From assembly GCF_000189635.1 (NCBI RefSeq), contig NW_002476224.1:337285-401284 (forward strand): 64,000 nucleotides of DNA, in the 5' to 3' direction. Positions 37,672 to 48,331 of the stretch are shown piece after piece. A model generated the notes under the pieces. The model searched no databases, was not told the origin of the DNA, and saw nothing but the letters and a program-made list of their open reading frames with translations. The translations under genes were made by a program, and so were the position numbers. The stretch is from Tetrahymena thermophila SB210 (lineage: Eukaryota; Ciliophora; Oligohymenophorea; Hymenostomatida; Tetrahymenidae). How positions within the stretch are numbered: position 1 is the first letter of the stretch; the number at the start of each line of letters is the position of its first letter.

Positions 37672-38820
37672 ATGTAATTAATTGATTATTTCTTTTTTAA
37701 TATTTCAATTTATTTTTTTGTCTCTTTCTATATTTTCTTGTATTTAACATAGACAAAATTTATTTGCTTACTTTCTATTATATATGATTTATTCTTATTA
37801 AAAATCTTTGATTCACTTATTATTTCACAAATATAATAATGATTTTAAATAAGGAAATATCAGGTATTAATAAATCAGTGATTAATTCACACTTGTATAT
37901 TTATCGTAGAAGTTAGCCTAATAAATTCTGTAAAAAAAAATGAATATCATTTTAAATTTTTAAATTTTAATTATGCCACTTAAATTTAAAATTTTATTTT
38001 ATCAGAATTTATACTTTTTAAGCTTAAATTTACTCCTTTATGATTAATTTAATTATGCAAATATTTTTAATTAAATAAAATATAAAACTAAAATTATCAT
38101 TCTCTTTTTTTTTCTACTAAATACTTTCAACTTAAAATTATTTAATAAAAAAAAAATTTTAAATTTGTAAATAAAAAATAAAAGATTTTTTTATATTAAA
38201 TGATTCAAATAAAATAAATATTATCTTTGATATGAATAAACGTTGTTTCCTCTTTGTATTTTCTGTGTAATTAAATAATAATTTAATTTATCATTAAAAT
38301 CTATTAAATTTATATCTTCATAAAATTAATTAGATATAAAAACTTATATTTTTCAATTTTCTAATGTTTTAACCAAAATTATTTTGCAATATTTTGAAAA
38401 TTTAAAACAACCTAAAAATTTTTTATAAGAATTATTAATAATAAACACATTTTTAAATATAAAATTTATGATTTTTTTGTTATGAAAGTAAGATTAATTT
38501 ATTTATAATTGCATCAGTAATATTTTTATAGTAAATTTATACTAGTAAGAATTTAGATTAATACTTTCATTTTTTTGAAAATATTTATTAAATTACCTTA
38601 GGCTTAAGAATTAATTCTTCTAAACATACCAAGATCTCATAAAATATATTATATTTGACTTGTTACCAAAGATAAAATATGATAGGAAGTTATAATTAAA
38701 CTTATTTAATAGTAGAGAAAATTACTTAATTTGAAATTTAAAATGAATTTATTTGGATGGATTATATATTTGGTTAGAGATTTAATTTATTTTTAATATA
38801 ATAGTATTTTTTATTGAAAT
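37672..38820. other. Intergenic spacer
   Basis: About 1.15 kb of A+T-rich DNA with many A and T runs (near 38110 and 38145). No gene was recognised. Confidence 0.5.
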
Positions 38821-39852
38821 TCACTTTTATTCACACTCTAATAAATCTTCATTTTCTTCCAAAAGCTGATGATCATTTTCTATTAAATTTTCATTATTTA
38901 TTTCTTATTGCTATTGTGGATTTAATACAGATTCCTATTCTATTAAAAAATTATCATTTTAATTTTAACAATTATCTATGTTATTATCATTGTTCTCATT
39001 ATTTTATAATTCCTATTTTTATTCGAGGATGCTATGTTCATCTTGATTGTATTGATCTTTATTTACACTATTTAATTATTCTTTATTTATACTCAAAGAA
39101 CCAGCATTATTATTATCCCTTTATTTAATTACATTTAATTATTAATTTTTTGTTATTAAAGATAAATAAATAAAAATACATTTGAGATAAAATCTGATCT
39201 GAAACAGAACTGTTAGACCTACTACGTTTTTTGCATTAATTTTCTTACTCTTATTCTTATTCCTCTTCTTCCTCTAATAATTCTTCTTATTCTTCCTAAT
39301 CTTCTTCTTCTTCTTCAGGACTAATACGCTGAGATTCGTTTTGCATAGCTTATAGTGTTGCATTAGAGAAATCAGCTATTTTTTAAGCATTTTGAGCCAT
39401 AGATTACATTTTTTATAAAATTTGATTATTGCTTAAGTTTTCAAAGTTTTCTTTTCCTTATTTAGCAGTATGAATATCTTCAAAGCTTTGATTTAAAGAA
39501 TTCAATTAACTTTATTTATTGATATATGACGAAGAAGTAAGAATCCCTATATTTTCTTTATTACTTTATCTATTATCTCTGTCTCTTTCCCTATATTAAT
39601 TGTTATATCCATTATTTAAGCTCTTATTAGAAGATATGTCTAATAGATTATTACTTTAAGAAAGGGAACTGTAAATAAAAATAAATATATTGATTCAAAA
39701 ATCATGTTAACTAATTCATACCTTTAACCTCCATTTAAGAAATATTAAGTGTCAGATCTACAGTTATAAGTGTAATGCCCGTACTAAAGGCAATTCATGC
39801 ATCTATGATTAGTTAAAGGTTTTCTTCTTGAGGAGGGATTAAGCAAAATCAT
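38821..39852 (-). CDS. ZCCHC10-like zinc-knuckle protein with acidic tail
   Basis: Three exons, 39852-39722, 39668-39180 and 39118-38821, with introns of 53 and 61 nt; 305 residues. Exon 1 carries a single CCHC zinc knuckle, CMNCLQYGHYTYNC (C-x2-C-x4-H-x4-C), preceded by a basic Pro-Ser-Ser-Arg-Arg stretch. The wording CxxCLxxGHxxYxC is that of the ZCCHC10 family. Such knuckles bind single-stranded RNA or proteins. The remainder is Asn/Gln/Ser-rich, then strongly acidic (runs of Glu and Gln near residues 180-210), with one basic KKRSRS-like patch, and ends in an acidic Asn-rich tail. A nuclear RNA-associated role is inference. The splice joins preserve the frame, and the downstream acidic frame shifts without the 61-nt intron, which supports it. 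Confidence 0.8.
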
Positions 39853-41754
39853 TTTATTTTTTAAAGCAAGATTTCAGTTAGGTAGAGATAAATAAATTGA
39901 ATATTTTTATTAATAATCAATCTAGAACTTTTTTGTTAAGGAATTTGTATTAATTATAAGATACAATAAATATAATTATTATATCAAAATGAATAAATAT
40001 TCAACAATTAATTTATTATTTGCATTTATTTATTTAATCACAAAAAAAAGGGAGGTAATTCAGTATTTAAAATAACAAAATACACTTAAAAATCAAATTT
40101 GAAATTTGAAAATTAATTAGTCTATGTAACAAGAAATTAATTATTTTTTTATTATGCTAAATCTGGTCAAATGAACTAGAATATATATTAGCTATTCAGA
40201 ATAAAATTAATATTTTAATTTAATTTTAATTTCAAACTTAAATTAAAAAAATCAGCGCAATTAACTCTAAAAATGTATTCATTAAATAAAAAATAAAAAT
40301 AACTTTTAAAATATTTTTATGCTTTTTAAATTGATAAAAAGATTAGAAGTAATCAGTAAGCTCTTTTATTTAAAAATATAAATTTACAGATACTTTTACG
40401 ACATTATTATAAAATATCTTGATTAAAATACGATTTAACATTGAAATATCAAGAATAAAGCTAAACAAAAAAATTCTAAAAATCAAAAAATACTTAATTT
40501 TATCTTATAATTTCTTTCTTTATGAAAAAAAAATATTTAAGCTCAAAATTATCTTAAAAACTTGCTATTATTCATTAATTTTTTAAAGAAAATCAAATTC
40601 GAGTTTAAATATATTTTTAATATTGAATTTAGAGTTAAAAAATAAATGAGAGTTTTCCTTATTTGTATTAATACAATGTTGCCAAAAAATTCAAGAGTGA
40701 TAATTTAATATAAAGATATAATAATTTATTTTTAAATAAATATATATTAAAATTTAATAAAACATCTTCCTAGACACTTTAATTTAAGAGTTTACAAAAT
40801 TCAGTTTAAAAAGCTAAAATAAATTCTTAATGGAAAGGAAATACAGAAATATTATTACTCGTTAAAAATATATATATTTTTTTAGAAAACAAATAATTTT
40901 ATATAAAGTTTAAATTCTTTTAAAATTAAATATAACAACTTCATTCTTATGGTCTTAGTTATTATGAAATATCTAAGAACAAACACATCATTTTTAAAAT
41001 GTTATTTTAGTGTGTGTTTTTAATTCTATAAAAGTAATTTTATAGATTTTTAAGAATGCTAATAGATGTTTTGGATCAGGAAGTATATATTGCTTGTTTA
41101 TGGGATGGATTAATGGATAAGAAGATAATTTATTATTAATCATGAAAATATAGGTTAAATGCTATTTAATCAATTATACTCAATTCTAATATACCAATCA
41201 GTAAGTAATCAATTAACTTAAATTATTATGCTATTGAAGTTTTATATTACTTATGAAAGAATAGAGATATTTTATTTATTTTTATAATATTATTCTTGTT
41301 ATTATGAGTTGCTTTGGTTCAATTTGTTTGTATTCCTACTAATCATTTATTCATTCATTTAGAAACTATTTCCTAAAGAAAGAAAAGATAATTAGATTAT
41401 TTGCTTGATGACTATTTGAACAAAAAATTTAATTATTTATTTATTTATATCAGAATATTAGAATTTGAGTATGATTGAAATAAAAGTTTAAAAATTTCAT
41501 TTATCTTTTAATTAAATATATATATATTTTTTTGTATAATTATTTATTTATTTAGATAATTTAAATCATTTGTTTCACTAAAATAATACTGTAGACTGAT
41601 TTATATTTATTCACTAACTGATTGATTGAATGACTTATTGAATAATTGAATAAAACTTAAAATCAGTGATTAGCTAAATCATTTTATTAAAAGTAATATC
41701 TTTAAGCACTAATTTTAAAATGAAAGTTTAATTTAAATGGCTTGTTTTATCACT
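39853..41754. other. Long intergenic spacer
   Basis: About 1.9 kb of A+T-rich DNA between two minus-strand genes. Scattered short open stretches, none over about 30 codons with recognisable content. A T/TA tract lies near 40868-40882. I see no gene or RNA. Confidence 0.5.
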
Positions 41755-42636
41755 TCAACGCTTATCGTGATTGATTTTTACTACAATAATACTCATGTTA
41801 TCCAATCCCCATGTTGTTGCACTATGAGGGGCAAGGATAGAATCTAGGAAATCGCAGCAAGTTTGGGTGAGATTTTATTTAGTTTTTGCAAAATATTCAA
41901 CAATATATTAGTTGGATTTACATTCCCAAATACCATCACATCCTAGAACTATCAAACTAATGTCTTTAGTTAAGGCTGTCTCAGTGACGTCTGGGAATGC
42001 TGTAATCATATATTCTTTAGGGTTTTTACTACTGGGGTTTTTCTCATTCACTTTATATTCTAAATCGCCTAGTGCACGAGAGAGATTTAAGTTTCCATTA
42101 ACTCTTCCTTAAATGACAGTACCACCAGCCCTTTCGATTCTGCGCTTTTCAGAATCGGTATCGGGTTTATGGTCAATACTAAGGGCATACTCCTTGGTGC
42201 CTTTCATGACTATTGCTCTTGAATCTCCACTGTTAGCGCAGTATATTTTATCCTTTACAATAAGTACAACATTTGCAGTGCAACCAGGATTACCGTCACC
42301 TAATTAATTTTTTCCATCTTCAGTTTCAGCTAGCTCATCCATACGAAGGAATGTTTATTCTAAGGCTTCTTTGTACTTTCCTTCTTTGTATGCTTGGCAT
42401 CTCAATAACTCCTTAATAAAATGCTGAGAGACAAATTAAGCCATTTCTTTACCTCCATGTCCATCAAATACACCAAAAATAGCTTTATCGTCACCATCAA
42501 AATCAAGGCTTTAAATATGAGCATCTTCCATACTTACTCTCCAGCCTTGCATGCATACAGAAGCATACTCAAAACGTCCTCTGCTATCCTAATGTGTTTC
42601 CTTTTATATTATTGGCTTTGTTAAGTAAGCTCCCAT
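41755..42636 (-). CDS. PP2C-family (PPM) Ser/Thr phosphatase
   Basis: A single exon of 293 residues, about the length of a bare PP2C domain. All family motifs are present in order: CMQGWRVSMEDAH, FGVFDGHGGKEMA, GCTANVVLI, CANSGDSRAIV, LSIDHKPDTDSEKRRI, AGGTVIQGRVNGNLNLSRALGD, GCDGIWE and GLDNMSIIVV. The metal-binding Asp residues (ED, DGHGG, CDG, DN) are all intact, so it should be an active Mn/Mg-dependent phosphatase. The protein starts MGAYLTKPI. Gly2 followed by a small-residue context could be N-myristoylated, and the same start occurs in PPM1G. The coding sequence uses noticeably fewer TAA/TAG glutamine codons and more C-ending codons than its neighbours, as highly expressed ciliate genes do. 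It is divergent from the K+ channel gene. Confidence 0.97.
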
Positions 42637-42805
42637 GTTTTTTAGACTAATTAACTTTGCTTTGTTTATTTTTTTTTATTTGTTGGTTTGTTGGTTTTAG
42701 GTAGTTTTTTTTAAAAATTAGATTTTAGTTGATATTTTATTAATGTTTTTATTATTATTTTTTAATGAGTTTGCATATATTTTATATTGAATAATAACTA
42801 TCCTT

Positions 42806-42848
42806 AACTCTCTCTGTTTCTTTTTTTCTTTCTTTTTTTCTTTTTAAT
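42806..42848 (+). repeat. Polypyrimidine tract
   Basis: About 43 bp of only C and T (mostly CTCTCT then T runs with spaced C) apart from one G. It lies 170-210 bp upstream of the phosphatase start. A role as a promoter element is speculation. Confidence 0.5.
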
Positions 42849-43380
42849 TCTTAGAATGTGTATTTAGAGTCATATATATATGAAATGTGTACAGGATTTA
42901 ACTTAGTCAGTCAGTATGCAGTCATTAATATCACAATTTTCTTTTTTTCTCTCTTTTTTATTAAATTTTAGGTCTTTTGTTTCTTTATCTCTCTCTAATC
43001 ATAAATAAAAAAATATATTTTTTTGTTAAAAATTTACTTGGAATTTATTTTACTATCAAATATACCTATACGAACCTAGTTTTTTATTTTATTTAATTGT
43101 TCTACTGTCTTTTATACCTAAGTTTACAATATTATTTTTAACTTATTTTATTTGCTAATTAATTACCATAATTATCTAAAAATTTACAGTAATTAAATTA
43201 TTATTAATTTACCTTTGATAAGGTTACTTATTATTATTTTTAATTAACTCCATATTTTTTTTGTATTTATCCTCAGTAAATAATATTTTTAGCTTAAATT
43301 TTATTAAATTAACTCTTAATTATTAAAAAAAATATTCCAATTAAGAATGAAATTAAATATACATTTTTTACTGAAAATAA

Positions 43381-43413
43381 TTAGTTAGTAGTTAGTTTGT
43401 TAGTTAGTTAGTT
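43381..43413 (+). repeat. TTAG-type tandem repeat
   Basis: Imperfect repeats of TTAG/TTAGT over 33 bp in the divergent spacer, about 145 bp upstream of the channel start. It is a simple low-complexity repeat. Confidence 0.6.
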
Positions 43414-43557
43414 ATCTTGTTTATACATTTAGATTGTTTTTGTAAATGACAATATCTAAATTGATTTTTTTTTAGTAAATTAATTAATTTTTAAAGGTTT
43501 TTAGTTCCTTTTATAAATTTTTTTTCGAATCAAATAATTATAAAAAACTCTAAAAGA

Positions 43558-46500
43558 ATGCAAAAAAGAATGCTTAATCAATTCAATGATAAAAAAAAAA
43601 GTGTAAACGATATAAACAGTTCTTAGGTTAACTTAAATACAACTACTAACATCAATAAAAATAACCAATAAATAACTTTTGGAGATGATGCTTTAGAAAA
43701 AAGTGGTATAAGATTTGGTGAAGATTACAGAAGATAGCTTTTAGAGTAAAATAATTCTACATCTTTTAACTAACTAAATAATAAGAGGTATTAGACAGAA
43801 GAAATAGCCGATATAGATTCTGTTAGATCCAAATATAACAATAACGCTTCTCAAATTCCTTAAAAGTAATATTTAAAATCAGGATATGTAAAAAATGGAC
43901 AATAAAACTAAGCATCAGCGCAAAAAAATCTTAGCCTTTAAGCTAAATAAAAGAATGATGAAAAATAATTGATTTAGAATGAAAGCTGCTATAATCTGGA
44001 AGATATTAAAAGTATTCAGCAAATAAACGATATCAACAAGGAAGAAAAAGAGATAGAAAGCGGACAAAATTTAAGAGTATACGATTTTCATTTATAAAAT
44101 AAAAATATGCCTACAATTAACATTAATAGCGAATGTTATATTGGATCTAAAAAGAATTAATTTGCATCTGAGTTACTTAATCCATCTGTAAATACTTCTG
44201 AAAATAGAAAGCTACTTTGGTCAAAAAACTTCTTTACAATTGTTGCTTATATTGCAAAATTTAAGTATCATTTAAAGAAATAGCTAATCTTTAGAAATCC
44301 TGATTTACTATAAAAAAATTAAATTCAAATTATTGATGATAAAGGAGCTAAAGGAATTGAAGAAATGGATTAGAGTGCTCTCAAAAATAACCATAAAAAG
44401 CAGCTTAAAAGTTACAGCAAATATAGAACTATCAGAAAATTAAAAAAGCGGTTATTATTAACAAAGAAATAATTAAAAGTAATATGGAAGCCAGCTCATT
44501 AATTTTTTTTAAAGTGTATGATCATATTTAAAGTGGCCTTATCAAGTTTAGATATTCCTCTCTTTTCTCCTACTAATCCTTTCATAATTGCTTGGGATAT
44601 TATAAATACTCTCCTAATATTTGTATAAACCCTTTACATTTCATTTAATTTTTCATACGGCAGCTATTTGTATATTTATTAACTTGAGCTAGTTTCTTAG
44701 ATTATTTTTATCACTAATATATTAGTTTAATGTAATCTCTCATACTACGAAAAGGGAATTCAAATCAATCAGAGGAAACTGATTTTGAAGCATTTTTTTC
44801 AAAAGCTTTTTTTTAGTGAAGTACTTGCTATGATTGGACTATTTATGCCAAATGGAGACCCAATTTAATTCCTTTTTTTCTTTAAATTTCCATAATTTCA
44901 TAACGTTGTGAATAAATACAAAGAAAACAATCAATTCAGCATAAAAATAAATTTAATTTTTAATATTACAATTCTCTTAACAGAAGTGATTTAATTTGGT
45001 CATTTCCTATGTTGTGCTTGGTATATTCTGGGGAAATATAATTATAAAAATTCTAAAGATAACTTATCTTGGGTATAAGGAATGGATTTGAATAATATAA
45101 AATCTATGTACATAGCTTCTCTTTATTTTTGTGCAATCTCAATAACAACAATTGGATATGGAGATGTTGTAGCTAAAAATGATAATGAAAGAATATTTGT
45201 AATTTTCATGTCACTCACTTCAACCGGAGTTTTAGGATACACTATAAACAGAATGAATAATATCTTAGATGAGTACTATAAGTTAAATAACCAGTTTAGA
45301 ACTTAGCTTAGTGATATAAATTTTTACATGAATTAAAGAGAAGTTAGTTAAATAATTCAAAATAGGTATAACTAAAATTTTTATTTATTAAGCTAAAATT
45401 AATTTTTAAATGTTAATAAAAGAAAATTGTTTTATTTTGAATTAATTTTGAAACACTTAAACATAAATTTTATGTTTGAATGAGTCGAAAAATTTAATTT
45501 GTAAAAATATTTTAAATAAATTAAAATTTTTTGAGAATTATTTATTTATTTATTTTTCCAAATAGAGCTAGAAATTATTTAGAGTATGTTTACAAGGAAG
45601 GATATGTAAACAGTGAAAAAATATCAAAGTCTTTGCAATCTCTGAGCTCTAATATTATTGAAGCTATTCAAGAAGATATCTTTTATAAGACTTTAAAGAA
45701 AATAGAAATATTGGAAAGTAATTTTTCAAGAGGTTTTCTTCAAAGATTAGCTCTAAAAGTTAAGGAAAATAATTATGGTAAATTTTTGAATTATTTTTTT
45801 ATTTATTTTTTATATTTATTATTAAAAAATATTTAAGCTCCTGAAGAAGAAATTATTAAAAGAAGTTAAGTTAAAGATCCAATAATTTATTTTATAGTTA
45901 GAGGTGAAGTTGAAATTTTTGTAGATTCAAGCTAAGATAAGTATTCTGGAGCTGATTAGGTTAAGTCATACTGCATTTTAGAAAAAGATACAACTTTTGG
46001 GCTAGGGGAATTTTTAGTATAAGAATAAGTTCCAACTTACAGTGCTAGAAGTAAAGGAATATCTAGAATATAATCTCTAACCTTTTAAGACTTCTTTGAA
46101 ACACTTAAAGAATTTCCTAAAGACAGAGAAATTTATCAAAATATAAAAGATAAATTAATTTAACACAATAATTACTAAGAATGTAAACTATATTGCTATT
46201 CTTGCAAAAGCAGTAGACATTTAGTTGGAAAATGCCCTTATGTTTAATACGAGCCTAACAAGCTTAAACTTTATAATTAGTATCTTAAAACTACCAAAGA
46301 CATTTATCAAACTTTCAAAAGAAAGATATTAAATAAAAATAAATTTAACACTCTAGCAAACCAATGCTTAGTAGAAGAAGGGATGATTAAATTTTTAGAA
46401 TAAAATAATTTAATTGAATGGGTTTCAGAAGAATCAAAAGATGAAGGTGACTAATAAGATGAATAAATTAATCAAAAAAAGACAAAAAAAGATTTAGTGG

Positions 46501-47690
46501 CACAGTACTCATTCGATATGTAATAAATAATTCTCAAATAATAATAATATTTTATATATCAATAATATATATTATTTTTTAATTTACTTAAAAATTAATT
46601 AAAATCTTAAAATAAATTTTATAGAGATGAATAAGAAGAGATCGAAAGGAAAAATTTTGAAATGAAGACTAAATAATTGCTGAAAAAAAAGAGAAGTAAA
46701 GACAACCAGTCACCAAACTCATCAAAATATAAGTAAAGACAAATAGATAGCCCTTTTTAAAAAGAAAATAAGCCAGTTGTGAATGAAGTAATATAATTTG
46801 AGTCTAAGGAGACTTAGAATAAATTAGAAATAAAAGAAGATAGATTCAAATTAGCAACTAAATTTTCAGATTTACTAAAAGATGTTTCCAGTGAAGATCT
46901 TTCTTTCTACCTTACAAAAAATGAAGATATTAACTTAATTGAATAATAATAATAAGAAGAAAAATTGCATTAAGATGCACTAAATAAAATAAGAAGGTTA
47001 TAATTGTTTACTCAAAAATCTCCTTAAACTATTTCTCAGTTTACAAATTATTTCCCAGATGAAGGTGCCTAACAAATTCCTAAATTAGATTAAGATGATT
47101 AAACATCATTCAGTACAGCCTATAATATTCTTCATCTTCTTTCCAAATAAGCAACAAGTAAAATGGAGCAGTTATAACCTTGTACAATAAATTAGACTCC
47201 TATAATTTCAAATTCTTCAACTACAACAAAGGTAAATTAATAAGTAAAGACTCCTACACAAAAAAGAATATCCTCATCTCCTAAAAATAATCATAAACGA
47301 TAAGCTTAAGGCAATTAAAATTAATAGAACTAGAATTATAACTTAGAGGTTCAAAACATTTTAAATAAGATAAATGAACTATTTAAAAAAAATAAAGAAG
47401 ATCATTTAGATTAAAAGAAGATATTAGAATTCCAAAATAATGGTAAAATACAAACTGGTGAATTAACATATTAGAATTAATTAAATAAACAAGGTGATGA
47501 TTTTGAAATAATTAGAGAATTTAATCATTACTTTACTCATAATAATATCACCAACATAATAAAAAAACTTTATGAAAACCAACCAAAGTAATTAAGATAA
47601 TCTAGATTTTCAAATATATAAAAAATTAAAAAATCAAAAACCATTAAACTTAACATAAACAAAACTACAGTCAAAAAATCAAATATTTGA
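43558..47690 (+). CDS. Six-span EAG/CNG-type K+ channel with degenerate cyclic-nucleotide domain and zinc knuckle
   Basis: Four exons: 43558-45365, 45566-45777, 45838-46519 and 46625-47690; introns 200, 60 and 105 nt; 1,255 residues. After about 240 disordered residues come six membrane segments. S2 ends in the typical NLSYYEKG. S5 contains FGHFLCCAWYILG. The pore has ITTIGYGD (Gly533-Asp536), the K+ selectivity filter. S6 is followed by a C-linker and a cyclic-nucleotide-like fold (IIYFIVRGEVEIF ... TTFGLGEFLVQEQVP) whose ligand-binding Arg motif is not conserved. Next is CYSCKSSRHLVGKC, an exact C-x2-C-x4-H-x4-C zinc knuckle. A Gln/Asn/Lys-rich tail ends the protein. The S4 segment has no Arg. 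It should be a K+-selective plasma- or ciliary-membrane channel; cyclic nucleotide gating is doubtful. Confidence 0.95.
46520..46624 (+). other. 105-nt intron, multiple of three and without TGA
   Basis: It begins GTAATAAA and ends TTTTATAG. It is far more A+T-rich than its flanks, and removing it joins GAT-AT to A-GAT in frame. Because it is 35 codons long and has no in-frame TGA, the reading frame runs straight through it, so retention would not be seen as a premature stop. Confidence 0.75.
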
Positions 47691-48331
47691 TTGTAAGAAT
47701 CTAACTTTTAATAAGTTATTTATATTAAAATATTCATTTAATTAATAGAATATCTTTACAATTATATAATGTTTTTTAAATTCATTTTTTATGTATTTTA
47801 TTGAATTTTAAGAATCCATTATTAAATTTGTCTATCAATTTGCTTTAATAATTTTTACTTTTTTTAAAAGATTTTTATTTTTTTAAATTTACTTTGTAAC
47901 GAAGTATTAAAATTAAAACAAAAATATCAGCTAAAATTTCTTACAACTCTGATTATAAAACTAAAAACGAATTAAGATTAAATTTTTGTTTTTTATTCAA
48001 CTTTTGAATCTCATGTAACAAAAAAACAAAAATAAAGAAAGAAAAGATTTAGAATTTATTCTTTTTTTTGTTAAAAAGAAAAAATTTGAGTTTTGTTGAA
48101 TTTTTATTTAAAAACAATAATTTATTACAAAATAAATTTAAAAAAATCATTGAGATAATTTATTTATTAACTTTAACTATAAAAAAACTCTTATTTTAAT
48201 CATATTTTAATTTTTGTGATGTGAAATAAAATTATATTTTTTTTATTGTTTTTGAAATTCAAAATTTTTTATAATAGCAAATTATTTTATTGTGTTAAAT
48301 TGTTATTTTAAAAAGATTGCAGTTTATTTTA
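47691..48331. other. Convergent intergenic spacer
   Basis: About 0.64 kb between the 3' ends of the K+ channel and the cyclic-nucleotide-binding protein. Long A and T runs; nothing recognised. Confidence 0.5.

Larger units (their letters stand above)
42637..43557. other. Divergent intergenic spacer with CT-rich and TTAG tracts
   Basis: About 0.92 kb shared upstream region of the phosphatase (minus) and the K+ channel (plus). It holds a pyrimidine tract at about 42806-42848 and a TTAG-type tandem tract at 43381-43413. No gene was recognised. Promoters for both genes must lie here. Confidence 0.5.

Noticed and set aside
38814-39128. 104-codon plus-strand frame rich in Tyr, His and Leu
   Set aside because: It is the reverse complement of the last exon of the zinc-knuckle gene; its composition is what antisense of an Asn/Glu/Gln-rich tail gives.
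41912-42624. Three short plus-strand frames
   Set aside because: All are antisense shadows of the PP2C gene, which shows every family motif.
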